Source of the DNA: Tubiluchus corallicola
Lineage: Eukaryota; Priapulida; Priapulimorpha; Priapulimorphida; Tubiluchidae
Assembly: GCA_030141605.1 (NCBI GenBank)
Contig: JAQGDQ010000132.1
Location: forward strand, 470,297 to 534,296
DNA length: 64,000 bases
Direction: 5' to 3'
Position 1 is the first letter of the stretch. Each line of letters begins with the position of its first letter. Shown piece after piece: positions 38,301-47,387 of this stretch. A program made the position numbers and the translations under genes. Under the pieces are notes generated by a model that saw nothing but the letters and a program-made list of their open reading frames with translations, was not told where the DNA came from and searched no databases.

Positions 38301-39217
38301 AGACAAAAGCATTTCAGCTATAGTTTAAAACCAAGCCCTACTAAAGCATTGAGCTTGCAACTTTCACAACCAAAAACTAATGCATTATAAAACCACATTG
38401 TTAAATTTCCACATTGTAGAGCATTTGCTTCTAATACTATTTAGTCAGAATTTTAGGCGGATTTTTTCTGTGCCACCCGATATAAGGAAAAAAGTAAAAA
38501 TTTCATACACAAACCTCCGTGACTCTTATGACACAAGTACGGAAACCTCCAGATATTTGCAAGTCCAAAAGCGTACATTATGCAGATCAACATGAACATG
38601 TACCAACTGTTAGAGTCTTTCTGCAGAGTTCTGGCCAAGATCACATGCTCCAAGTTCTCGTCCACGTCATCCATCGTAGTGAGGCGACGTAGCAATGGTG
38701 TAGCCAAATCGCACAATGGCTGACCACTCTGTTGAACTGCAAAATTCAGCTTCCAATTTGCCGTGTCATCCATTTCTGAGGTGTCGGCCAACGAATCACC
38801 AATGCTTCCCTCGGACGTATAAAGATCGTCAAACACGGCACGCTGCTTCAATGCCAATTGATGAGCAGCAGAAACACAGGAGGCGTTATTGCTGTTCGTA
38901 TTTGTTTCAGGATGCAAAACTGACACTTTCTTACTATGCAAAGTTGATGCTGAAAGTGCTGCATGATTTTCAGCTACCAACTCGTTGTTAACAATGGGAA
39001 CATCTTTGTTTCCAAATGAAGCACTTTGATCAGGTTGCAAAGATTGTGACGCACAAAATGATGCACCTGGAGAAGGTATTGGACTCTCTGTGTCTACCAA
39101 ATGCGATCGGCCCTTACGACGGCCATTGCGTTTGCTCCCACATTTGCCTTGAAGTCTATTTTGCAGTCTGTAATCTAACTGCAGATAGTTGGTTTTCCCG
39201 TGTATAGCATCTGTCAT
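13324..39217 (-). CDS. SLC6-family (neurotransmitter/amino-acid) transporter, divergent
   Basis: Fourteen exons, 5' to 3' on the minus strand: 39217-38515, 37392-37258, 34987-34744, 33344-33215, 31862-31728, 31032-30929, 30521-30397, 20931-20819, 19156-19016, 18167-18068, 17148-17048, 16602-16402, 16057-15920, 13914-13324. They total 2,961 nt, 986 residues, all phases closing. The core has 12 membrane segments. TM1 shows YAFGLANIWRFPYL (215-228), TM2 LEMSLGQYTR, and the large outer loop has C320/C329 and sequons NLT, NST and NVS. TM8 reads FFIILVLLSNETQF and TM10 follows GGVYIIQLCDFF. The family couples solute uptake to Na+ and often Cl-. Usual length is 600-730; here about 200 N-terminal and 240 C-terminal extra residues are Ser/Lys-rich. 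A PPPY motif (783-786) could bind WW-domain E3 ligases. The start ATG at 39217 has A at -3 and an upstream in-frame stop. Subfamily and substrate are unknown. Confidence 0.92.
13915..18067. other. SLC6 introns 10-13, no further feature
   Basis: Sequence between exons 18167-18068, 17148-17048, 16602-16402, 16057-15920 and 13914-13324. I saw no gene, clear transposon end or long tandem repeat in these introns. Confidence 0.5.
19227..19520. mobile_element. Foldback element, diverged copy
   Basis: The left part (GACACCCAGCACCCACTTAA, then ATCTGCAAAGTTTCGACAG) matches the arm of the element at 9205-9630. The right part (TTATTTAGGTGAATTGTTGC) matches the opposite arm. It lies about 70 bp from the acceptor side of SLC6 exon 19156-19016. 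Confidence 0.65.
20035..20800 (+). mobile_element. LINE (L2/CR1-type) 3' fragment
   Basis: A frame from about 20100 reads LWQIGKIRHTLNHQTIENLI, then KLDYCSSLLFGLPECEYRKL, then HITPILKELQWLPIKFQI. This is the characteristic stretch after the reverse transcriptase fingers in L2/CR1-clade LINEs. Stops follow (ILHGLAPAYLTE in another frame), so it is a pseudogene copy. It is antisense to the SLC6 gene and ends close to the donor of exon 20931-20819. Confidence 0.85.
22100..22300. repeat. CAT/CAC-rich simple repeat
   Basis: Interrupted CAT, CAC and GTT trinucleotide units in SLC6 intron 7. Short frames through it read as Thr/Val or Met-rich and are artefacts. Confidence 0.9.
23249..23322. repeat. 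Compound CA/TA/TG/TA dinucleotide repeat
   Basis: Runs of CA, TATA, TG and then TA. The order is partly palindromic and could form a hairpin. Confidence 0.9.
23784..24836 (+). CDS. Rhodopsin-class (class A) G protein-coupled receptor, intronless
   Basis: A single 350-codon exon starting ATGATCATG. Membrane helices are at about 44-70, 83-107, 115-140, 161-180, 202-227, 252-276 and 286-308. Class A landmarks are N63 (TM1), LSATD with D92 (TM2), C117 and C191 for the loop disulfide, ERY 141-143, W169 (TM4) and P267 (TM6). The N-terminus carries sequons NFT, NET and NGT. TM7 reads SNSFVNVIVYASR followed by EFQKAFRKLL, the pattern of adenosine, melanocortin and related (MECA) receptors. Changes: NPxxY is NVIVY (Pro to Val), CWxP is CCTP (no toggle Trp), and TM5 lacks its Pro. 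It should sit in the plasma membrane and signal through G proteins, but the ligand cannot be predicted. It lies antisense inside SLC6 intron 7. Confidence 0.93.
   Translation: MIMSPTARYYLLFNFTNETVNWEYENGTTTEYFQSQTLKSSRIVMIVTRIIYVLIALTIIWSNSLVLIAVARFHQVQKHLRNWFIASLSATDFLTGIYLCVAPYVLTFIPDPPKVLCLSLYTVHNMNITQTANSLLFVTIERYIAVAHPFLYMSVVKPKSIKFIIVISWIEASIIGGAVWIHNSWFVNSFCVYEAVISKQSLYLMDAHLLVSMTAMCGIYAKMYLIARRHYHSVAAADAQDTGMKSNLHLAKVYFLITGLYIICCTPFLVISLVVLETKFENHYQWVRRIGYFMLYSNSFVNVIVYASRLGEFQKAFRKLLSPWRSTDVLRSANGSLRSHNRNITTEGEV
25531..25928. mobile_element. Non-autonomous DNA element with GC-rich ends
   Basis: The left end is CAGTAGCAGATTGAGG followed by a G run. The right end, complemented, is CAGCGGCATGCAGG. 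Both ends are directly flanked by the 5-mer taatg. There is no coding frame. The GGGGGG and GGGCCCGCC ends resemble hAT-like elements of other animals, but a 5-bp duplication is not typical of hAT, so the superfamily is left open. Confidence 0.6.
26319..26360. repeat. AAT/AAAT microsatellite
   Basis: Six AAT units followed by about six AAAT units. Confidence 0.9.
27050..27187. repeat. Tandem duplication, unit about 68 bp
   Basis: TATGTGCTATAACTAGGAAA at about 27055 recurs, with changes, as TAAGTGCTATAGCTAGAGAA at about 27124. Both are followed by CAAATA(C/T)AGTTAC. Confidence 0.75.
27854..28109. repeat. Three-copy tandem repeat, unit 80-88 bp
   Basis: The start TTACTGTATCAATTTCTTT occurs at 27854, 27934 and 28022, each time followed by CATT(A)CCTATTTGGCTT(T/C)TGT. 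It leads directly into the hammerhead-like motif at 28144, an arrangement like the pseudo-LTR part of Penelope-like elements. Confidence 0.85.
28144..28174 (+). ncRNA. Hammerhead-ribozyme-like core motif (tentative)
   Basis: CTGATGA (28144-28150), then GACA at 28152-28155 able to pair with TGTC at 28165-28168 across a nine-base loop, then GAAA at 28169-28172. These are the two conserved boxes and stem II of a hammerhead. One extra T precedes stem II, and stems I and III and the cleavage site are not clearly formed. Penelope-like elements are known to carry such ribozymes, and a Penelope-like fragment is present at 1043-1378. Activity is unproven. Confidence 0.3.
28976..29246. repeat. Tandem duplication, unit 157 bp
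   Basis: GAGAATGTTAGCACTAATAA at 28976 recurs as GAGAATGTTAGTACTAATAA at 29133. Both copies continue through TACAAACATCCAT(A/G)GC to a similar end. Confidence 0.85.
30588..30736. repeat. CAT/CAC trinucleotide repeat
   Basis: Interrupted CATCAT/CACCAT run in the intron between SLC6 exons 31032-30929 and 30521-30397. Confidence 0.95.
31963..32225 (+). mobile_element. LINE 3' end fragment
   Basis: A frame reads REWN, LP and SLRSITDFNCFRIFLL. This is the usual C-terminal stretch of L2/CR1-type LINE proteins (WNxLPxxLRxxxSxxxFKxxL). It ends in an ATTTATCA-type tail near 32220. It is antisense to the SLC6 gene. Confidence 0.6.
35130..35863. mobile_element. Non-autonomous Tigger/pogo-like element
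   Basis: The left end is TAGTAAGTCCTTGCTTAA and the right end, complemented, CAGTGAGTCATTGCTTAACG. TA dinucleotides flank both ends (35128-35129, 35864-35865). This is the form of Tc1/mariner-class Tigger elements. No intact transposase is visible. It lies between SLC6 exons 37392-37258 and 34987-34744. Confidence 0.8.
35864..37257. other. SLC6 intron sequence, nothing recognised
   Basis: A 74-codon frame at 35983-36207 and a 109-codon frame at 37037-37366 occur, but neither resembles a protein family. The second partly overlaps SLC6 exon 37392-37258 in antisense. Confidence 0.5.
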
Positions 39218-39650
39218 TGTGAAACGCTGTCCGATTTGGAAGTCTAACACACATATCTACAGGTATAATAATAACAAGATATATATCACCTGTAATTATG
39301 CATAAAAACTTAAATCCTACCCATAATTGTGTAAGCTCAATCCATTGTTATACACTCTAGTCACTGGATGTAGGTATCACAGCTTTATACAATAAGCAGC
39401 TCCACCAGTCTTACTATTAGTTTAATTACTACTACAGAGGCAATTTGATTTCACTCTTTGTTTGTTGATGGAACAATGGGCATTCTGATGTCTACCTATA
39501 GTTCATGTGTTCTTCCTGGTCACTGTTCTCACAAAATCATTACTACTTGTTAAATTCAGTTAAATTAGTAATCAATTAAAGTTTACAATGTTAGTATCAC
39601 TATAATATTTCTTTTTTTAAACTGTATCTAAGTTTTGTATTTGTCAGAAC

Positions 39651-39945
39651 GGGTGGCCGAGTGGTTAAGGTAACGGACTGTGGGTGCTTCTCTGCTTGCA
39701 GCCCGAGTTCAAATCTCACGACCACCTGTATGGGTGCAAACAGTTGTTATCTGTGTTATTTATTTGTGGCATCTCAGCGTTATTGTATTCAATAAGAGTC
39801 GCTTATAGTAGCCTATGGCTAATGACGTCTGTTGCCCCAGCATCTGTAAATAAGTCTCTTTGTCTTTTTTTGCTTGTTTTGTGTTTTGTTTTGCTTGTTA
39901 TATGACACTACTATGACTAGTAAACTTAAATAAATAAAAAGAAAG
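39651..39945 (+). mobile_element. Candidate tRNA-derived SINE or tRNA pseudogene
   Basis: GGGTGGCCGAGTGGTTAAGG resembles the acceptor strand and box A of a serine/leucine tRNA, and GAGTTCAAATCTC resembles box B; ACCACC can pair with GGTGG. The anticodon arm does not fold and no anticodon can be read. About 200 bp later comes an A-rich tail (AAATAAATAAAAAG). A pol III SINE head fits better than a working tRNA gene. Confidence 0.45.
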
Positions 39946-40231
39946 CAATTTTATTTGTTAACACATACTAAAAAGAGGAAAGAAAATGTGTAGTGTAGAC
40001 CTACTTTGAAAATTAATTCATGGATCTATTTTCAAGAAGTTTTTTAGTACTGTGGCCCTCTTGTAAATTTAATATGTACATTGACAATGTTGTCATATTA
40101 TCTAAATTAACTTAGTGCAGATAGTCAAGTGATTGCAGTTAGAGTAGCTTCACAGTCTAATTTCGACGGACTTGGGCCTAGAAATAGTAAAATTATAGTT
40201 ACTATAATTTTGTAGATCTAGTATTCTAGTT

Positions 40232-40698
40232 CAAAGGTCCTCAAACTTTTTTAAACTACCCCTTCATGGAATCCTTGATTTCTCGGCGACCCCAAGGTAT
40301 GTTTTTTTGTAAGTCCCCCAACGGCAAAAATGTTTCATCTGCCATCCTATTGACTGTTGGCCTGGCGCACTACCAACACAGCAGTTAATAGTTTGCAAAT
40401 AGGTACCTACTATAGAAGTGTACAGCAGAAGGTGGCATTTAAATTTCAAATTCTACAAAAATTAGATACCGTATTCCAAATAATGTGTGTAAATTATAAT
40501 TATATTTAAACTAGAAACATGTATCAGCAAGTTATATTTCATGTACTATTATTTCTTATACGAATGTCGGCTTTCGATCCCAAAACTACAAATGGCTTGG
40601 CATTTATCGACCCCTTTTTTACCCCCAGACATTTATCGACACCTTGGATAGTCCCATCGACCCCCAGAGGTCAATATTGACCACTTTGGAGTCCCCTG
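40232..40698. mobile_element. Non-autonomous hAT-like element with target duplication
   Basis: The left end is CAAAGGTCCTCAAACTTTTT and the right end, complemented, CAGGGGACTCCAAAGTGG. Flanking 8-mers are ttctagtt and acctagtt, 6 of 8 identical. The repeated GACCCC/CGACCCC(C) units near both ends are common in such elements. No transposase is present. Confidence 0.75.
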
Positions 40699-40799
40699 AC
40701 CTAGTTGCTTTAACATTTGTTAATAATTATGCTATTTCATGATGATTCTCATCAATATAACGCATGATATTGTAAATTGTAATTTTAGTGTGTATATTT

Positions 40800-40905
40800 A
40801 AAATTCTCTTCTAATTTCACTAACTGCATGGATCTTTATGGAAACGTTGATTACATACAATTTTAATGTATTTATGTAAAAAATAAATTTCTATCTATCT
40901 ATCTA
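40800..40905 (+). mobile_element. LINE 3' tail with ATCT microsatellite
   Basis: CTTTATGGAAACGTTGATTAC followed after about 50 bp by AATAAATTT and ATCT units. The CTTTATGGAAACG stretch also occurs near 4550, suggesting a shared LINE 3' untranslated end. Confidence 0.45.
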
Positions 40906-41220
40906 CCTGGGGCAGCAGACCCGTTGACCCATATGGTCCTTAACTGTGCCCTATCTTCTGCACCATAATATGTTGTCTTCACCAACAGTAATTGTTGATT
41001 TGTTGCATTGTGTTTGTGAGAAGAAAAATAAATTATGCCTACGTAATTAGTATTCATAAGAAAAGTCAGTACAACGAATTAATTATTATAGCTACAACGA
41101 ATTAAAATGAAACGTAAATATCATATCAGATTTAATCTTTAGTTGGTATGTGTAGGTTGAAGGGGTGATGAATGAATGTAAGTTATCATAATCCTTTTTC
41201 ACAATCCTTTTCATAATAAT

Positions 41221-41650
41221 TTTGGCTTCTTAAAGCACAAGAAAACCCTCCACTTATATAAAGCTTAAAAAATTTGTGTCAAAATTTTATACCACTTACA
41301 TACTAACTTTTCATATGCATGGCTTGCATCAGCCATAACGCTGTATAAAACATGTAAATTTAAACTCCCGTGATGACCGTTAGGTGCAGCCATTTTGATA
41401 TGCCAGTCATTTGAAACAAGTTCTGATAACATTAAGTAAAGTTTGAAAAAGTTCAGAGCATTCGTAGCATACATGTTGCTAATTAAGTAAAATTTTAAAT
41501 TACTGTATCTTGTCAATAAGATTAAAAATACATTTTCGGCTAGTGAGTAGCGCACCCTGGAGGGTAAGTCAGCCAATTGGCACAAACATTTTAAATTATT
41601 AGTCTAGCTACATGAGTCTTTCCAGCAGGTAAACGGAAAGCTAAATAATA
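41221..41650. repeat. Dispersed repeat of about 420 bp, copy 1
   Basis: Shares order and sequence with 61931-62390 (AAAGCACAAGAAAAC, CAGCCATTTTGA, TTTGAAACAAGTT, TGTCAATAAGAT, GCACCCTGGA). No coding frame or clear terminal repeats were found. Confidence 0.75.
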
Positions 41651-41864
41651 CAGATTTGCACGGAAAATCTTTTGGGAAATATAGTTAACAATGCCTTTTC
41701 TTCCCCTGGTTTACGTTTGCGTAGTGATGTCATGTAATGGCGCCGTCGTAACAGTATCATGGGAGATTTAAAATGAAAACAAACGAAAATTCCTTTCAAC
41801 GCATAAAATTGCTGTAAAGTAATATAATTTTTTAAGGCGATTTTTCTGAAACCTACTTCAGGTA

Positions 41865-42215
41865 CCCCTTTTCTTGTCCTTTAAAGCATGACTATCGTGA
41901 AGCCCTCAATCTAAAGAGGTTTAAATTCAGTGCACTAACCACTCTTTCCGGCAAACTATTCCATTTGTTCACTACGCGGTGTGAAAAAAATGAACTTTTA
42001 CAATTAGTTCTTGCATACGGTTTATACAATTTCTTAGAATGATCGCGAGTGGACAGCAGAGGTGCAGCCTTAAATAGTGTACTAGAACTACTACAACTAA
42101 CTAATGCCTAATGGTTGTCTCCATTTATGTACTTGAAAACCTCATACACGTCAGCTGTTTCTCTTCTCTGTTGGAGTGAACAAATCTCAGTTTCCGTCAG
42201 TCTGACGAGGCTACA
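41865..42215 (-). mobile_element. CR1-type LINE 3' fragment
   Basis: The minus strand reads LQQRRETADVYEVFKYINGD, later RDHSKKLYKPYARTNCKSSF and RVVNKWNSLPERVVSALNLN. This is the conserved C-terminal tail of CR1-like LINE proteins (RRxRxDxxxxFKxxxG ... RVVxxWNxLPxxVV). An in-frame stop marks it as dead. Confidence 0.8.
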
Positions 42216-44774
42216 TCGAAAATATTACTAGCACTAGTATCAGTTGTAGTAGTACTATATATATATACTAGTATACTATTACTATTATTAGTATTACGAA
42301 TATGGAAAAGTTTGCAGTAAAGTGATATAATTATGAGTATACAATTTGTGAACTTAACCTGAGCGCCTTTATTCTATGCTCTATGATGTATATTACATTT
42401 TTGAGAATAATACACGTCTATTAAATTGGAAATACAATTTTACATAATTATATTACAAAAACAGCAAACGCTCTGACAGCTCCGTCATTATTTTACCACA
42501 ATCCTTCACGATTCCGTAAACAAGTGAGCAGCTACATAAAAGTTGCTTAGAGACAGAATGGAAATAAACAAATGGAAACAAGGGGCCCAAAAAGGATGAA
42601 AACACTTTACGTGTTTCAACTTTACTTAGAAACATTATGGGATGTTACTTCTCAAGAAATCGAGATAATTCGCTCGTACCTGTTTCCTCTGAATTAAGTG
42701 AACCAAGACGGTTTGCCCAGAGAACCGATAGAAGTGCTGAGGTACTACTGACATTAATTTCGCTTTTTGGGGTATTTTGCAAATAGCACTATAGATATTA
42801 ACGAGGTTTCGCAAATGCACAAAAACGAATACATAATAACAACCACTGTTTTTGTTCATCATCCGTCTATGTAGTATCTAGGAAACTCACCTTAGATGCA
42901 AAGGCACTATATAATAAAACATCCTTTCATATTATTATACCAGCATTAATTTAATTTCAATTTATCTTTCAAATTGAATAACTCAGCTGGCTACATTGCT
43001 TTGGCACCGAGCTCTCAATTTGCTTTTGAAAATACTAACATATAGGGCACTAATCACATTGTCTGGCTAGGCAATTCCAGCAGTGAATAACTCTTTTTGT
43101 TAGTGCCTATTATGTTAGTAGTAATCATATTAATAGGACATAATAGATAGATCGCAAGCCGCGTTTAGCCCATCCCACCTTGACACATAACACACATTTT
43201 CACAAACACTCACTCTCTGCAAGTCACTACAGTATATAAACAAGCGTGAAAAACATAGAAAATGGGTGAATTTTAAGTGATTTATCAGTGATTCAGGAAA
43301 ATATATCGTGCTACAAACCAAGCTATAAGAACTTGTCTAGTAAATCCTTACAAAGAGGACTTAATTATTATATGGAAAGATATGCTCACTATATCAAGAT
43401 TTATTGCAAAGTTTCAAACATAGTTACAATAAAAGTGCTAATTATATTAAAAGTTACAAAAAAGTACTAAAGTAACAAATATGAAACGGTGTGCTAACTT
43501 TGCTTTACATGTTGTGTTGTAATGCAATTTTTTAAAACACTTTTACTTACACCAAAAACAAATTATTTTACTCTTTTGATTCTAACATAAACACAAAAAC
43601 TGAATAAATTAAATAAAAAGTCAAGTAAGTTAGCCCAGCTGAACTATTTAACTATAATACTATACGCTCAGTTATACTCAACCAACTAAATTCTATTTTT
43701 TGCTGTACAGTACCTGTAATATCTTGTTGCAGTGCGTTAAGTCTTGATTTAGCAGGACACATTCTACAAGCAGCCAGCAGTAATAAATAATAGTACAGTG
43801 TAATAATAAAACACTAGAAAACTTCACTTTGAGCAGACATGATTTTTTATTAATTTTTAATGGGTTGAGCTGTTTGAGTGGCCTCCCGCATGCTCTGACC
43901 CAACAGTGACACTTGCCTAAGTCTTTTTTCGGTTGGAAAAACTTATAAGGAACTCCAAAATATTTGTTAAAAACTTAGCTTGAAATTATAATTACAGAAT
44001 CGCTCAAAAAGAAAATAAAGAACAGTGTTTTTCATAACTATTGTAAAAATATTATTAAAGTTACTAAGCATTCTGTGGCCAAAGTTGGATATGCACTATT
44101 GTTCAGCATCTGATTGCAGCATGCTGATGAAGATACCCTTTTAATAAATTCTGATAATCTGGCTATGTGTAAACTCAGTTTATCTATTTGACAGGTAGAT
44201 AACTAAAATTATAAACATATACAAAGTGAGTTACACTTAATAAACTCAAATTTAAAAAGCTGTTACCAAGTAACCTTTGAGACAGACTTGGTAAATGTAA
44301 AAAGAAGTAAACCGGTTGGTATGAGAAAGCAATGAGAGGTTATGAGATAGGTGGTATGGGAATAGGAATTATGTGCTAATCTAAATTGTATATGTTTAAG
44401 TAATAAGTAATATTAGTAAAAAAGGTTTGTTTGCATAAAGTGAAATGTGTTAGCTTATAATTGTTAGCTCGAGTAGAATACATGTATGTCTCTACCAAAA
44501 CAAATCAAATTTCCAGCACTCTAGTTAGTTGAATTTAGCTTGTAATGCTTTTAATCATTCTTGCTAACAAATGGCACACTATACATATAGTACACTATTA
44601 CTTGCATTATTTACAAACTATTTTAGTATAAGTTTATGTTTAAGTTTATTGCCATAAAAACATTACATTCATACATATAATATAGAATTCACATTAGTAA
44701 ATATAAATAAAAAAGAAAAGAAAAAAATGAATGTGTTAGTAAATAATAAAATTTACATAAAAAATACAGATTTG

Positions 44775-45265
44775 CAGGGTTGCCACAGAATTTTAAAATA
44801 AATTTCACTGACTTTCCATGACCTTTCCCTGACAAAATATTGATTTTTCATGACCAAGATAAGCAGAAATTGTATTACCAGTATACACATTCAAACATTT
44901 TTGTGTATAGACATTCATACATATACTGATATATAATATGTCGGCACAGTTGTAGTAGTGCTAACGAAATTACACTAATTACATTAAACAAACTTTCTTA
45001 ATCCAATCATTATTTTTGAACAGTAATCAAAACTGGGAGCCTGCCATTGCAAAATTTCATTTCAACACGAAATCGCTGAAAATATGTTCGGAAAAATATC
45101 GTTCACAGTGATTATTTTTGCAATCCTTTCCAATTTCCCTGACTTTTTGCCCCATTTTCATCATTTTCCCTGACTTTTTATCAAATTACCTTTTTCTTTG
45201 ATTTTTCCATGACTTTCCAGGATAGGCTATATTTTCAAGGATTTTCCTTGACCATGAGAACCCTG
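44775..45265. mobile_element. Inverted-repeat element with CAGGGTT ends
   Basis: Starts CAGGGTTGCCACAG and ends CATGAGAACCCTG, a 7-bp perfect terminal inverted repeat extended imperfectly. Internal motifs CATGACTTTCC and CCCTGACTTTTT recur. About 205 bp of the left half is found inverted at 57722-57925. The hAT-like ends lack a clear target duplication. It ends about 100 bp before the next exon. Confidence 0.7.
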
Positions 45266-45368
45266 GTTCTGGTAAATAAAATACTTTACATTTAAGTTTC
45301 ACCATCTAAATTCAATAATAAGCAAAAAAACGTAGCATGCATACAATTATCATTTTATTACTTATTAG

Positions 45369-46995
45369 GAGATTTTTCAAGAACAGAGGATCAGGAAAAC
45401 AGTACTTGAATATCGACGTAAAAATTTATTCCCCGACTCGTGCATTGATGAGGAATCTCTCAAATCAGGAACATCGACTCGATATCCTTCACGGGATCCA
45501 TCACGACAGCCATCATTAGCAGGTGAGAAAACATCATACATGTGACATGGTTTCTGTATTGTGCAAATGCTGTACTTTAGTTATTTAACAATGTGTTTGT
45601 GCGACATGCTGATTTACAATTTGGGCTAGGCTAATGAAGCGGTATTTGGATGTTGTGGAGCAGCACACCATCTAGGTCCATAACATCTTGCTCAGAATGT
45701 CTTCCAACGTTTAAGCTCCCACTGTTGTTATTAGCTGAAAGGTGCTCTAGTTTCTGTGAATTTATAACAAATTGCTCTTTTTAATTTTGGGTGTATGTTT
45801 GTTATTGCTGATCCAATTTTTCATTGAATATTGTTGAAGTTTTACAATATGCTTTAAGGTTTATTCGGAGAAAAAATTACAATGCAATATAACAACCAGA
45901 AAGTTGTCTATTAGCTCTTTTGTAGCTACCCAGATTTGCTGAAAGCTTCGTAACTGATACAAAAATTAGGACATACTCAAATTGCTTTGGAGTCGAAATA
46001 ACTATAATTGACAATACTTACTGGTAAAAACAGCTGTAAATGTGGTTAAAACGTAACATTCTCAGTTATCATACTTTTCACAAACTGTTTTATATTGCCA
46101 TTTAAATCTTACTTCCAATTGGTGTGAGTTACATATGTTTTTACATTGGCATTGTCAAAAAATATATAGCTTTGTAGGTATTCACGATTCACCAACTTTA
46201 AATCAAACTATAATTGCAGGAGATCCTGCACAAGCAGGTAACAAAACTCAGCGAAAACAAAGTGAAGAGAGTCAGAAAAGTCAACAGCGGAAAAGTGTGG
46301 AAGAATCAACAGCAGTAGTACCTGATGGCAAGCAGCAAAACTTATTGACTCCTGATTACTCACCTGCTGTTAAAGACAAGAGGAAAACGCCGGGTGAAGT
46401 GCCAACTATAACCATTCAAGTGCCCTCTGAAGAACACTTGAATAGTGCTCAAGCCAGCAAGCAGAACTTAGACATTGAGAATTCAGCAGATGTTGCAGCT
46501 GTGACTGTTGAAAAGCAGAAAGAAGCATCTGTTAAGACTACTAAACAAAAACTGAAAGAGCTACCCAGAGCAGTGAAAGCATCAGTTAAAAGCAGCATAC
46601 CAAATGTAGGCACACAACGGCCTAAGTCTTCTCCGGAAGTCTTAGAGCAGTTTGATATATCTCCTGAAGACATAAAGCGGTGTGCACTGTCTCCCACGGA
46701 TACAGTTCGTGCAGACTCTCTACCAACTATTGAACAGACTCATGTGCCATCTATTAGTGAGGACTATGATGGTGAAATGGCAGAAAACAATGAAGACTTG
46801 ACAGTCAAGATCGAAAACGATGACAAGGAAGACAAACCTGGTAGTTCAGTAGCAACAAGTTGCACAAACAAAGACAGAAAAGATGGCATGATTAACAATT
46901 CGGATGAACAAGCTACAATAGCAAACAAAGACCAAATAACACGTCGCAAGAAAGGAATCAAACGGAAAAAATTCGTCAAAAGAAAGTCACACTGA
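45369..46995 (+). CDS. Unrecognised protein, two 3' exons with disordered lysine-rich tail
   Basis: Exon 45369-45522 follows TTATTAG and ends before GTGAGA; the next, 46220-46995 (stop TGA), follows TAATTGCAG. They join in phase (phase 1) to 308 residues. The first part (EIFQEQRIRKTVLEYRRKNL...) is charged and may be helical. The rest is low in hydrophobics and rich in Ser, Lys, Glu and Pro, with SP sites (KSSPEV, ALSPTD). It ends in a basic run, RRKKGIKRKKFVKRKS, that could act as a nuclear signal or bind acidic partners. No domain was recognised, so no function is given. The 5' end was not found; the 46135 start upstream of the acceptor is probably intron. An AATAAA follows at 47382-47387. 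Confidence 0.65.
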
Positions 46996-47387
46996 AGGAC
47001 AACTTATTCGCACTTCCAATCCAAATTTACTGCCAAAGAGAATCAGAGTTACAAATAAGAAGAATCTTGGAAAATAGTAATATAGGTGGGCCGTAATAGA
47101 GAGTGAAGATCTTTAAAGTGTTGGTTAATGTAAAATGAGATGAAAATGGCATTACAAACTTTCAAAATAGATGTGTGCCTCTATTATTTTGAGTTTAAGA
47201 CAATGAACTCAGCTTATCAGTGTGGTAAATTGTATAACAAACAGGCAAAGAAAGCAAAAAATATCAGAAGTGAGACTAGTGTTGTGATCAAATTTAAATT
47301 AAGCATTATAATCGCTAGCGTGTATAACACGGGTAATTGTAGGAAACAAAGAGCTTTTGTGTATATATTTTTAATTTATTAAATAAA

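Larger units (their letters stand above)
39218..45368. other. Intergenic or 5' region between SLC6 and the next gene
   Basis: No confident host exon was found. Upstream exons of the plus-strand gene at 45369 must lie here if its reading frame starts further 5', but I could not identify one. The stretch holds a tRNA-like SINE candidate, a hAT-like element (40232-40698), LINE debris (40800-40905, 41865-42215), one copy of a dispersed repeat (41221-41650) and a CAGGGTT element (44775-45265). Confidence 0.5.

Noticed and set aside
38716-38991. 91-codon plus-strand frame
   Set aside because: Antisense shadow of the first SLC6 exon.
39651-39735. Functional tRNA-Ser gene
   Set aside because: Box A and box B are present but the anticodon arm does not pair and no anticodon can be assigned; a SINE or pseudogene fits better.
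46449-46979. Minus-strand frames opposite the lysine-rich exon
   Set aside because: Shadows of the plus-strand coding exon.
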